From Lichina pygmaea (Eukaryota > Ascomycota > Lichinomycetes > Lichinales > Lichinaceae), in the NCBI GenBank assembly GCA_963422465.1, contig OY730170.1:2952379-3016378 (forward strand): a DNA stretch of 64,000 nt. Reading direction: 5' to 3'. Of this stretch, positions 20,149 to 30,581 are shown piece by piece. Within the stretch, counting starts at the first letter, position 1; every line of letters begins with the position of its first letter. The notes beneath the pieces were generated by a model, which had not been told where the DNA came from, did no database searches, and worked only from the letters and a program-made list of their open reading frames with translations. The position numbers and the translations under genes were made by a program.

Positions 20149-23100
20149 TTACCCCCCTCCTTCACATGGTGAACTCCTGTGAGCCTCAGGCCACTCGTGG
20201 GTGTAGTTCCGTGGCTGTGGTTTCCTTGGGTATTTCTCATGGAAGTTGTAGATAGTGTTTTTGGTGTTGTCAAGATGCTTAATAGGCTCTTCAGTGGTAT
20301 CTTTGATTGGCTATCCAGACTATTTGACCAGGTACTTGAACTTCTGTCAAGATGTTGCTGGCTTGGAGTCAAGGATTTCTTCAACCTGGAACTCTTCATC
20401 TGTGTCTTGACCAATGACAGGGCCAGGGTGTTCATTTGATTGGCCAGGGATAGGATTAGCAGGTGTCAGACGTAGAAGGGAAACATGAAAGACAGGGTAG
20501 ATCTTGAGAGTGTGTGGAAGCTCCAGATAGCAGGCACAGCTTCCGACTGTCTTCAACACCTTGAATAGTCCAATCCACTTGTTGTCAAGCTTTTTGCATG
20601 GGCGGCGTATCCTGATGTTCTTGGTATTCAGCCAAACAAGATCTCCAGTTTGATAGGATAGTGACGGGACTTGATGCAAATTGGCGGCGTGAGCTTGAGC
20701 TTCCTGGGATAGTCGGAGTTCAGCTTGCAACTGTTCCAGAATCTGCGTCATTTCTCCAGAGATTTCCATAGCATCTTGGTTGCAGGCTTCACCCATAGGT
20801 GTGATGCTGAGCTGTGGATGGAACCCTTTGTTGGCAAAGAACGGTGACATGCCAGAGGAATCAGACTGGGAGTTGTTCTGCGTGAACTCTGCCAGAGGAA
20901 GCCATTGGACCCAGTCATCTTGGAGATAGTTGACATAGGATCTCAGGTAGTGTTCAAGCTCCTGATTCTCTTGTTCTGTCTGACCATCTGTCTCTGGGTG
21001 GTGTCCTGAGGATAGTCGTAGCATGACGTCAAGATGGGCACAGAGTGCTTTCCAGAATAAGCTGACAAACTGACCTCCTCTGTCTGAGATAATGCTCCTG
21101 GGTAAGCCATGGGTACAGACAACAAACTGGATGAACATCCAGACAAGATGCGAGGTTGTCATCTCAGCACATGGCACAAAGTGGTGTTCTTTGGTGAGAC
21201 AGTCAGTGATGACCCAGATGTGCTTGGCACCAGGGAAGCAGGCATCTCTTGACTTGGGCAAGTCAGTAATGAAATCCATAGCCAGATCCTGCCAACATTG
21301 CTGAGGCACGGGAAGAGACAGCAGCTCTCCTTGGCGATCACAGGCAGGCTTTGCTCGAGAGCAGACATGACAATTCCTGATGTACTGCTGTATGATGTTC
21401 ACCATCTTTGGCCAATAGTACCAACGAGACAGAAGATTGTGGGTCTTGGCAATCCCAGTGTGGCCAGCCATTGCTTGGTCATGGGCTTCTTGGAACAGGT
21501 GTAGGCGTAGCTTATCGTTCTCAGGGATCCAGAGTTGGTTCTTGTAGAAGAGACAGTTATTTTCCAAGCTGCAGTCTGAGAGAGACACTTCTTGACTGTG
21601 CCTGACACTATCCCTTAGCATCTGTGACACTGTTGCCACTGGATCATCTTCAGCAAGGTTGTTATAGGCAGCTTGGATAATGTCTGAAAGAGGTGTAGTA
21701 TCAGGTTCAGTGTCAACTGGTGCAGCTTCTGAACGTCTCAGGATCTGGATAGGCTTGACTTGAACCTCTGAATGTGCAAGATTCTTGGGCTTGAGGATGA
21801 CTTGCTCCATGAAGTCTTGACAGGGATCACTGTCTGATGGGAGGTCTTGGGAATATCGAGTGAGGGCGTCGGCCTTGCACTGACTGCCTGGACGGTAGCT
21901 GATCTTGAAATTGAAGCGTGACAAGAACTCACTCCAACAGGCTTGACGGCGGGAAAAGCGCTTTGACAACATGAAGTACTCCAAGTTCTTGTGATCAGAG
22001 ATCACTTTGACAGGTTCTGGAGATTCTTCAAGCTCTGCTCGCTATTCTTCAAAGGCACAGACAATTACCAGCAACTCTTTGTCGTAGATTTCGTAGTTGC
22101 ATTCTGCCGGCAGGTGGCAGCATGACAAGAAGGCAACAGGGCGTAGAACTCCTTCATGGTCTGGCTGTGACAGGACAGCACCAGAGACATAGTCAGAAGT
22201 GTCAGTCTCAACAACACACTCCTTCTCCGGATCAAAGTGCTGCAGGATGGGTGCAGTGCTGAACGCCTTCTTGATGCTTTCAAACAAGCGCTGCTCTGGG
22301 GTTTCCCACTTGAAGGCAACATTCTTCTTGGTCAGAGCTGTGAGCAGGGATGCAAGCTTGGCAAAGTCTTTGATGAACTGGCGGTAGAAGTTTGCAAAGA
22401 CAATGAAGCTCTGCACTTCCTTGAGACTGGCAGAAGGCTTCCACTCCTTGATGGCGTCAGTCTTGGCTGGGTCCATACTCACAGATCCAGGTCAGCCGTC
22501 TTCAGTGGCAGACTGAATGATGAGGCCAAGGTACTTGACTTGATGGACTTCAAAGTCACACTTGGAGATGTCAACTTGCAGGCTTGCATCTCGTAGTCGA
22601 CTGAGAACAAGCTTGACATGCTTCTGGTGTTCCTTGAGTGTCTGACTGTAGATAAGGATGTTATCCACATAGGTAGTGCTAAAGACGTCAAGGATGTCAG
22701 GTCCCAAAACATCATTGATGTAGTTCTGGAATGTGCTTGGAGTATTGGCAAGACCAAAGGGCATGACAAGGTATTCGTAGAGGCCTGAGCGTGTGCGGAA
22801 CACAGTCTTCCATTCTTCACCTTCCTTCATCCGGATACGGTTGAAGGCACCAACAATGTCAAGCTTGGTGTACCACACAGCTTTGCAAAGCTGGTCCAAC
22901 ATCTCCCGGATCAGTGGTAGGGGGTAACAGTTCTTGATGGTGATAGTGTTGAGTACTCTGTAGTCTACACAGAAACACAATCCACCTTCTGGCTTCTTGA
23001 CAAAGAGGACTGGTGCAGCAGTAGGTGATGAAGATGCTTGAATGAAGCCCTTGTTCAGGTTCTCTGTCAGGTATTTCTTGAGAACTTCAAGTTCTTCTCT

Positions 23101-24913
23101 GCTCATGCTGTACAGAGGTCCAGAGAGTGCCTGGGTTCCTGGTTCCATCTTGATCTTGTGGTCAACTCCTGGGCGTAGAGGAGGAAGCTTGTCAGCGTCA
23201 TCCTTGCTGAAGATGTCCAGGAACTTGTGGTACTGAGCAGGGAGAAGTGTGGCAGGGTCCACACACTTCTTTGGCTTCAACGCCTGCTCAATGTCTCTCA
23301 GAGAAACACTGAACACCTGATGATCTGGCTTGGCAGCAAGAAGAGAAAATGCGGCAGCATTGATGGGGATTGGCATGGCAGAAAGAGGCTTGGGATCCTG
23401 AGACTTTCCAGCAGACGTCTTGGCTTCAAGATCCAAAGAGATTGGATAGCCATTGTTTGACTTGAGGCATGCGGATCAGCAGTGATCTGACTTGAACATG
23501 ATTGAGGTGTTTGCCCAATCAATGTGTGGCCTGTGCTTCTGGAGCCATGGCATCCCCAGAATCACATCATAGTGAAGACCAGGAGACACAAAGAGAGAGA
23601 CTTCTTCCTGGTGCACACCATGTACTGTGGTCATGATTGTCTTGGTGAGATGCGTGGTTTGTGACGTCTTGCCATCGAACGATCGCAATGTGCGTGGGTA
23701 GGGGAGAGGTTCTTGGTGAAGAGATTGCGTAAAGGAAGCACCAATGCAGCTAAATGCTGAACAGCCAGAGTCAATAAGAGCATTGCACTTGAATTTCCCA
23801 TCTAGGATACAAGGAAGAAACAAGCACTTACTGTCCAATTGCTGGTCTGGAGACAGATAGCCAACATGGAGATTCTTTTCATATCCTTGGGTGCGATGAT
23901 AACCAAGGACTACTTATTTTCTGACTCTGGAGTAGTCTCAACAGTGGCAGACTTGGTGGTGGTCGTGGTGGTGGCAACAACAGGTATACTTTTCACTGGA
24001 CAGAAGGTTGAGACGTGACCTTGGTTCCCACAGTAGAAGTAGAGGCCTTTGCTTCAGCGATGTTCTCGCTCTTCTGGTGTCAGCTTAGAGTGGCTGAGAT
24101 CCATAGTAGGACTTGGTGGCTGTGGCGTGAAGGCTGGCTTGATGAACTCTGGACGCAGAACTGAAGCTCCTGACCGTGGAACTGAGGCTTGGGTGGGAGG
24201 TGCTTGACATAGACAGTGAGAGTTGGCAGAAGTGGCACACAACTGGTTGTCCTGCAGCTGGCATTCCTCAACAAGCTTCTGATAGCTGATGTCCTTGAGG
24301 TTGATGCTGACAAGCTGCTTGGCAAGCTCTTCAGAGACAGCGCATTGAAGATGGCACTTCAAGGCCTTGTCGTTGAAGCCTGTGCGTGGAGTATACTGAT
24401 TGAACTCTGTGAAGAACTTGGCAAAGGAACGGTTGGCCTGACGTAAGGTGATGAGCTTCCTCTGAGCTAGGAACTCTGGGTCTGGGTCAGAGAAGGTGTT
24501 CCGGAGATCTTGGACGATGTCATGCCAGTCAATGTACTGGCCAGCCGTGATCTTAGCTGAGATGTAGGACTGCGCAGTGCCAGTCGTGCGTGAAAAGACG
24601 TACGCAATCCGTGATGTTTCTGTGGGGTACCGGTCAGCGTTGAGTATTATCTTGAGTGACAGTGACATGATGAAGCTCTCAAGCTTCTCATGCGTGATTT
24701 CCGTGTTTCCGCCATCACCACTGAAGATCTCTGGGTCAGCAGTGCGTTCGGACTTGGACTTGGGAGTAGTGTTAGTAGCTTGAATTCGCATGAACTCTGC
24801 AAACATGTTGTGAAGGAACTTATTATTTCCAGCAACTGGCATAGCTTGGTCTGGTTGTTGAGACATGACAAGGACGTGAACGTGGCTTGGTGAAGTGTGT
24901 TATGGTTGGGTAG

Positions 24914-24922
24914 GTCTTTCGC
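24914..24922 (-). other. B1 putative self-priming primer binding site
   Basis: Two bases inside the 5' LTR the minus strand reads GCGAAAGAC. The LTR carries the exact complement GTCTTTCGC on the same strand (25030-25022). This fits priming by the RNA 5' end as in Tf1-type elements. In B2 both arms carry the variant ACAAAAGAC/GTCTTTTGT. Confidence 0.6.
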
Positions 24923-24924
24923 AG

Positions 24925-25195
24925 TGTGACAAGGCAATGGCAGAGCAGAACTCAAGCCTAACTGATTTGGTAACCTTGACCTGACTTGGCTTGAGACTTG
25001 AGACTTGGATTGATGTACAAGGCGAAAGACAAGGAAGGAAAAGAGAAAAGAAGAGAAGAAGCTGGGGGAGCAGGAGAAGTTCTTATAGGCAGGGGATCAG
25101 GCAACGGCGGAGCAAACAGGCAAACAGTGCAGATGGGACTTCCCGGCAAGGTGCGTGGCTTGTGCCAGATATGCAACTGGGCCAGAACCGTGACA
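24925..25195 (-). repeat. B1 5' LTR
   Basis: 271 bp, partner of 19878-20148, followed by the target duplication GGTAG and then by the remaining 5' part of L1. Confidence 0.95.
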
Positions 25196-25395
25196 GGTAG
25201 TTGAAGCAAGAAGATGTGAGTTCTGGGATCACAACTTTTGACCAATAGGCCTGATTCAGAAAAGTGATGGGTTTTCACTCTCGGGAAGTGGGTGGTTTCA
25301 GCAAGCTTCACGACTGGTTTCCAGGACTTATGACCAAATCCGCTGATTGTCAAAAGTGATGGTCCTTTGACGATGTGGTACTGGGAAGAGTTGTT
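25196..25395 (-). mobile_element. LINE L1, 5' end
   Basis: The last 200 bp of L1 beyond B1. It matches the 5' end of L2 (about 18830-19034) in many blocks, such as ATCACAACTTTTGAC, GTGATGGGTTTTCAC, GGGTGGTTTCA and CTGGGAAGAG. The end is placed where similarity to L2 stops and the L0 sequence begins. Confidence 0.75.
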
Positions 25396-25668
25396 GTGTA
25401 ATAGGTGGTAGGTTATCAGCTTCTTGTCTTGCTTGACTAGCATCCAGAGTTCTCCAGTTCTTTTTGTCTGTTCTGGTTTTTCTTGGAGTCTCCAGACTGA
25501 GAATTGTGTGCACTGGTTTGTGGTCTGACCCTGTGTGGAATCTCATGTTAATTTGTGAGTAAATAAGAGAATTAAGTAAAGAACTTGAAATAAAAGAAAG
25601 ATCAATTGCTGATGAAGGTGGTTCTAAGAAGAGTTCTTGCTCTTGTTGGTGTGTAGGGAGCTATTGCC
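25396..25668 (-). mobile_element. LINE fragment L0 (ORF2 endonuclease part)
   Basis: Almost identical to 11997-12257 of L1 over about 265 bp (endonuclease region with GSDHKPV). It directly abuts the 5' end of L1, so L1 seems to have landed in an older copy of its own family. The rest of L0 would lie left of the window. Confidence 0.8.
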
Positions 25669-25681
25669 ACCAACGGTTATG

Positions 25682-25749
25682 TACATACGTACGTATGTTG
25701 ATTTCAGATGTAGTGCGTCCAAGAATTTTTTGGTGGTCTTATGGCTTTT
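25682..25749 (+). repeat. Left arm of a 68-bp inverted repeat
   Basis: It matches the reverse complement of 33535-33602 at roughly three quarters of positions, including the exact 16-mer TTTCAGATGTAGTGCG and TTGGTGGTCT. B2 lies between the arms. Without B2 the arms would be about 400 bp apart, so this may be a small DNA transposon (MITE-like) relic. The 179 bp from 25750 to B2 contain no gene. Confidence 0.5.
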
Positions 25750-25928
25750 GATAACTTGAGTCGACCTTCTATGTGATACACCTAAGTCCATGTCCTCGGT
25801 GTCCTTGCTTGATGAGGATGTTGGAATTGAACTGATGGACAAGGTCAATACAACCAATAACCAGATGTTTCCTAGTATAACCTAGGATGACTATCCTTCA
25901 ATCACCAGGAGTCCTTGGAGTTAAAGTC

Positions 25929-26195
25929 TGTGACAAGGCAATGGCAGAGCAGAACTTGAGCCTAACTGATTCAGTAACCTTGACCTGACTTGGCTTGAGA
26001 CTTGAGACTTGGATTGATGTACAAGACGAAAGACAAGGAAGAAAAAAAGAAAAGAAGAAGAGAAGAAGCTGGGGAAGCAGGAGAAGTTCTTATAGGCAGG
26101 GGATACAGTGGAGCAAGCAGGCAACAGTGCAGATGGAACTTCCCGGCAAGGTGCGTGACTTGTGCCAGATATGCAACTGGGCCAGAACTGTGACA
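25929..26195 (-). repeat. B2 3' LTR
   Basis: 267 bp, direct copy of 33046-33312, followed by the pyrimidine tract TTACCCCCCTCC, which is the purine tract on the coding strand. Confidence 0.95.
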
Positions 26196-26974
26196 TTACC
26201 CCCCTCCTTCACATGGTGAACTCCTGTGAGCCTCAGGCCGCTTGTGGGCGTAGTTCTGTGACTGTGGTTTCCTTGGGTATTTCTTATGGAAGTTGTAGAT
26301 AGCGTCTTTGGTGTTGTCAAGATGCTCAATAGGCTCTTCAGTGGTATCTTTGATTGGCCATCCAGACTATTTGACCAGGTACTTGAACTTCTGTCAAGAT
26401 GTTGCTGGCTTGGAGTCAAGGATTTCTTCAACCTGGAACTCTTCATCTGTGTCTTGACCAATGACAGGGCCAGAGTGTTCATTTGATTGGCCAGGGATAG
26501 GATTAGCAGGTGTCAGACGTAGAAGGGAAACGTGAAAGACAGGGTAGATCTTGAGAGTGTGTGGAAGCTCCAGATGGCAGGCACAGCTTCCAACTGTCTT
26601 CAACACCTTGAATAGTCCAATCCACTTGTCGTCAAGCTTTTTGCATGGGCGGCGTGTCCTGATGTTCTTGGTATTCAGCCAAACAAGATCTCCAGTTTGA
26701 TAGGATAGTGACAGGACTTGATGCAAATTGGTGGCGTGAGCTTGAGCTTCCTGGGATAGTCGGAGTTCAGCTTGCAACTGTTCCAGAATCTGCGTTATTT
26801 CTCCAGAGATTTCCATAGCATCTTGGTTGCAGGCTTCACCCATGGGTGTGATGCTGAGCCGTGGATGGAACTCTTTGTTGGCAAAGAACAGTGACATGCC
26901 AGAGGAATCAGACTGGGAGTTGTTCTGCGTGAACTCTGCCAGAGGAAGCCATTGGACCCAGTCATCTTGGAGAT

Positions 26975-29795
26975 TTTTTTTTTTGATTTGATTCTTACAC
27001 TGTTTGTAGCTTTACAGCCATGCAGATCTTCCAGCTAATAGTGAACTTCTTCAGAAAACCTTTAAAGGAATAAAAACTGAAGACAGGGAGGTGACTAGAA
27101 AGTGTAGCAAAAGGAAATCTTGTAGTGTCTGGTAGGAAAAGCTTCTAGATGTTGGAGTGTGAATAGTGAAGTTTGAAAGCCAGATTAAATTGGTTTAGTC
27201 TTTTCAAAGACATAAACCAGTACAGAAACTTCTGTAGAAGCTCTGGGTTTGAAATAATAGTAGTGAAATCTTGGGGGTTAAAGAGAGCATGTTGTCTTTG
27301 ACTTGAGTAGAGAGAGCATGAAGAGGTGATATGCTTTACTGTCTCTTCTGCTTGACCACACATGCATAGGGGGGTAGGAAAGTCAGGGACTCCAGCTCTG
27401 AAAAGAAAACTTGCTAGACCAATTCTCCCAGTTCTGGTTTGCAGTAGTAGACTTGCCTCAGCTTTCTGTAGCTCTTTGTAGAGCTTTAGGTTGTTGTAGT
27501 GAGGTTTTTGGCAAAACACCTGCCATCCAGCATAGCCTTTTCTTTTCTTCTCCTCCCATTGGTTTTCCCACTCTTTAGTAAAGAGTATTTGTAGTTCTTT
27601 CTTTGAACTAGCCTGGTTAGTAGTTATTTGACTTAACCAAGTGAACTTCCAATTAGGAGAGATAGTTGAGGATTTCTTTAAAGGTTTCCTCAGTGAAGAA
27701 GCATAGGAAGAAATAGTAGAAAAGGTACTGTCAAGAAAGTCTTTCAGAGAGGAGGTTTGGATAGAAGATAGAAAACAAGCTGTGCGAAATTTAAAATAGA
27801 GATCTAGAGGTAAAAGAAAAAGCTCACTCTCTAATAGAAAAGAAGGAGTGGCTTTGAAAGCACCCCCAATAAGTCTCAGACATTTGTTTTGGAATATGAT
27901 AAGAGAGGAAATATTAGAGGATTTTCTGAGTGGGTTGAACCAAATTCCCACTGCATAGCTCAGTACAGATCTGAGTATTGCAGTGTACACAAGGCGTGCT
28001 GTGAGAACTGGAAAGCCCCAGGTGGAGTAAGAGGTTCTAGAAAAAGAAGATAGTGCTTTTTGTGCTTTTTGAAGAATAATTCTCTGGTGTTTGTGCCAGT
28101 GGAGTTTGGCATCCAGGTACACTCCCAATACTCGCACTTCTTCTTTTGGTTTTAGAATCACATTCCCAAGTCTAAGCTTGAGCTGCAGATTGTCTGATCT
28201 TCTTCTGGAAAAATGAAGTATTTCATATTTCTCAGGAGAGAAGACTATTCCATGTCTTGCAGCCCAAGATAGACATTTAAGATGTGTATTCTTCAACTTC
28301 AGAAGGTTGCTTTTAAGAGAGTGTCCAAATGCAAGCAGATTTGTATCATCTGCAAATCCCAGAGCAGAAACACCAGTAGTAGGAGAATGTACAGTCTTAT
28401 GAAGTTCAGAAATATAGAATAGAAAAAGAATAGGAGACAAAGGGGAACCTTGGGGAACTCCACAGTGAATAGGAATAGAAGAGGACTCAGAGTCATCAAA
28501 AACTAGGGTGGTGGTACGTCTGGTACAGAAAGAGAAGATCCAAGAAGTTAGCCAGAGAGGGATTCCTTTTCTCTCCAGAATCTTTTGAAGAATCTCTGGA
28601 AGAACTCTGTCATATGCTCCTGAGATGTCCAGAGAAAGTAGAGATGCAACCATGCCTTCTTTCCAGACTTTTTCCACTTGGGAAGTTAGAAGGAAAAGTG
28701 CTGATTCAGTTGATCTGCCTTTCCTGAACCCCATCTGGATTTCTGGCAAGAGTTTAGCCTCTTCTGCTACCTTGCTTAGTCTGGCTGCTGTAATAGCTTC
28801 CATCAGCTTGCCAGTTGTGTTTAGCAGAGCTATAGGGCGCCAGGCTTTAGCTTGGTTATAGATTCCCTTGCCAGGTTTTCTTAGACAGACTGTTTTTGCA
28901 TTCTTGAATTTCTCTGGAAAGTATTCCAGTCTCCAGCATGTTGATGTGAGAACAGCTATAGCTTGGCAGAACTTGGGACCCAGAGCTTTCAGAAATCCAT
29001 TTGGCAGCTTGTCTTTTCCTCCTGCTGTAAAAGGTTTCTTCTTGTTCAGAATTTGCTCCACTTCTTCAGTGGTAACCTCCTGAGAAAGCTGGATCTCTGG
29101 GGTACTCTGGTGACTTTCTGTACTTGGTTCTGGAACACGTGCTTCTGGAAAGAATTGAGCTGAGAAAGATTTTGTCTTCTCCTCAAAGCTTTTGGCTAGT
29201 CCTTCTTGAGTCTCCAGATCAGGGACCAGAGGAAGATCAGGGGTCTTGTTAGCTTTTGATTTTCCCCACTTTGCAAGCTTCCAGAATTTTGAGGAACTGG
29301 CTAGCTCATGAACTTGTTTTCTGAAGGTGTTCTGTTTGCCTTCTCTGACAGCTTTCTTCTTGAGCTTAGTTGCTTCTTCTAGCTCTTCTTGGCTTGCCTG
29401 TCCTCTGAGCACTTGTCTTCTTATTCTTCTTTCCTGCTTAACTTTAGTTTGGATCTCTTGGTTCCACCAGGGGACTGAGTGGCTAGATTGCTTCTGGAGT
29501 TCTGTGCATCTGTCTGCTATTTCTTGGAGAAAGTGGTTAAGATATTCCAAGTACTCATCCACTTCATGTTTATCTTGAAAGTGGAAGGGCAGCTGCAAAT
29601 TATTACACTCTTGTTTTGCCAGGTTTGTGTCCAGTGTTTTCCAGTTCCTTTCTGGCTTCCAGGTTTTTCTTGGTGAGTCCAGGTCCAGGCTAGTTAGCAC
29701 AGGTCTGTGGTCAGACCCATGAAAGAACTGCAAAGCAATTTTAGAAAAGATTAGAGAGTTAGAAAGAGAAGAAGATATAAAGGAAAGATCAATAG
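26975..29795 (-). mobile_element. LINE L3, 5' truncated
   Basis: Tad-like LINE of the L2 family, 2.8 kb, minus strand. The 3' end carries a run of A (T run at 26975-26984) followed by the same terminal sequence as L2 (GATTCTTACACTG). The 5' end is cut within ORF2, just after the endonuclease core. Its left flank is B2 and its right flank is A2, so no simple target duplication is visible. Confidence 0.9.
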
Positions 29796-29808
29796 GTGGA
29801 CTTCCCAT
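27145..29808 (-). CDS. LINE L3 ORF2, 5'-truncated reverse transcriptase
   Basis: An 887-codon open frame. Apart from the first few codons, which come from the A2 flank, it is ORF2 of the LINE from the end of the endonuclease (GSDHRPV) through an intact reverse transcriptase (LLSLDISGAYDRV, CGVPQGSPLSPILFLFYIS, ALGFADDTNLLAF). The C-terminal Cys motif CMCGQAEETVKHITSSC, lost in L2, is kept here. The initiating region and endonuclease are missing, so the copy cannot work on its own. Confidence 0.9.
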   Translation of the reverse strand: MGSPPIDLSFISSSLSNSLIFSKIALQFFHGSDHRPVLTSLDLDSPRKTWKPERNWKTLDTNLAKQECNNLQLPFHFQDKHEVDEYLEYLNHFLQEIADRCTELQKQSSHSVPWWNQEIQTKVKQERRIRRQVLRGQASQEELEEATKLKKKAVREGKQNTFRKQVHELASSSKFWKLAKWGKSKANKTPDLPLVPDLETQEGLAKSFEEKTKSFSAQFFPEARVPEPSTESHQSTPEIQLSQEVTTEEVEQILNKKKPFTAGGKDKLPNGFLKALGPKFCQAIAVLTSTCWRLEYFPEKFKNAKTVCLRKPGKGIYNQAKAWRPIALLNTTGKLMEAITAARLSKVAEEAKLLPEIQMGFRKGRSTESALFLLTSQVEKVWKEGMVASLLSLDISGAYDRVLPEILQKILERKGIPLWLTSWIFSFCTRRTTTLVFDDSESSSIPIHCGVPQGSPLSPILFLFYISELHKTVHSPTTGVSALGFADDTNLLAFGHSLKSNLLKLKNTHLKCLSWAARHGIVFSPEKYEILHFSRRRSDNLQLKLRLGNVILKPKEEVRVLGVYLDAKLHWHKHQRIILQKAQKALSSFSRTSYSTWGFPVLTARLVYTAILRSVLSYAVGIWFNPLRKSSNISSLIIFQNKCLRLIGGAFKATPSFLLESELFLLPLDLYFKFRTACFLSSIQTSSLKDFLDSTFSTISSYASSLRKPLKKSSTISPNWKFTWLSQITTNQASSKKELQILFTKEWENQWEEKKRKGYAGWQVFCQKPHYNNLKLYKELQKAEASLLLQTRTGRIGLASFLFRAGVPDFPTPLCMCGQAEETVKHITSSCSLYSSQRQHALFNPQDFTTIISNPELLQKFLYWFMSLKRLNQFNLAFKLHYSHSNI

Positions 29809-30034
29809 GACAAGTGCATTCAGCGCACTTCAACTTATTGTTGTTGTCAGACATTCGGAAGCAGGGCTTGTGGTTCAAAACACAGAAGTCACACAGAGCA
29901 AGTAACACAAAGTTATAATCACAGATCTGGGCTACCAGTTGTTTTCGGTAAGCAGAGGTACGTGATTTTGCAGATATACTCAAGAATTCATCAGGACAAT
30001 GAATGAAGGAGAGGAGGGTAGTGTTACAACCCAT
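29801..30034 (-). CDS. Antisense Cys-rich frame of A2 (partial)
   Basis: Homologue of the frame at 1822-2136, again opposite in strand to its element. It keeps KSRT, QLVAQI, CDFCVL, KPCF and NKLKCAEC, so five of the six pattern cysteines of A1 are visible, while the extra cysteine inside the first x6 loop of A1 is not conserved. The distal part is cut off by L3. Preservation of the same spacing in two divergent subfamilies suggests the frame was once under selection. Confidence 0.5.
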
Positions 30035-30581
30035 AGGATGGGAGCCACTTATTTATAGGCAATCAGGCCGCAGGCCAGGCAAGAGGACACCATGGAAGTC
30101 AAGTGACCAACCAACAAGGAGTCACGTGACTGTCAAGACACACACAGGAGTCTTGATGCAGGATGTATGAAGTATTGAGACAATCTCACTAGTCTTGACG
30201 CAGGATGCATGAAGCATCAAGACAATCTCACCAGTCTTGACGTAGGGTGCATAACATGGTGGGACTGTCAAGACAATCTCACCTGTCTTGACATCAAGAC
30301 TGTCAAGACAATCTTGATTGTCTTGACAGGCCAGCACTATATAGTCTGATGATAGTTCCCCTATGGAACAATTGTCTTCAACTTATGTTGTGATCCAGAC
30401 AACTAGATTGACTTCAATACAATCCTTTTGTACGAAGCCATTGATCAGGTGTCACCACCACCATGTTCCACCAAACCCCTTCGCACTCCTTGACACTCCT
30501 CTCCTGCAAGAACCAACCCACCTTCCGCATCTTGCCCTTAATTCTATACTCAGTTAGGATGGCACAGTACAGACCGCAACA
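30022..30581 (+). repeat. A2 LTR
   Basis: 560 bp from TGTTACAAC to CCGCAACA. Both ends match the A1 LTR, but the middle differs and has its own repeats built on CAAGACAATCTCAC and GTCTTGAC (about 30130-30330). The TATA-like CTATATAG followed about 30 nt later by GTCTTCAA is conserved, as is an opposite-strand TATAAATAA near 30050. Confidence 0.9.

Larger units (their letters stand above)
19878..25195 (-). mobile_element. Ty3/gypsy chromovirus B1
   Basis: A 5.3-kb LTR retrotransposon on the minus strand with 271-bp LTRs and the target duplication GGTAG (19873-19877 and 25196-25200), inserted in the 5' leader of L1. Reading on the minus strand: gag (about 24870-23950, ending in a knuckle with FYCGNQGHVSTFC), protease (LIDSGCSAF, about 23760), reverse transcriptase (about 23100-22500), RNase H (about 22300-21900), integrase (about 21600-20700) and a chromodomain (about 20400-20260; YLVKW). 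A purine tract next to the left LTR reads GGAGGGGGGTAA on the minus strand. It is broken by a handful of breaks, but the layout is complete. The LTRs are about 97% alike by eye. Confidence 0.95.
29796..30581 (+). mobile_element. Family A fragment A2 (3' end)
   Basis: The right end of a family A element on the + strand, inserted in B2. It contains part of the antisense Cys-rich frame and a complete LTR. The base run TCTTG following the LTR (30582-30586) is the B sequence at the insertion point; its duplicate was on the lost left side. Everything upstream of the antisense frame was removed when L3 arrived or in a later deletion. Confidence 0.85.
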
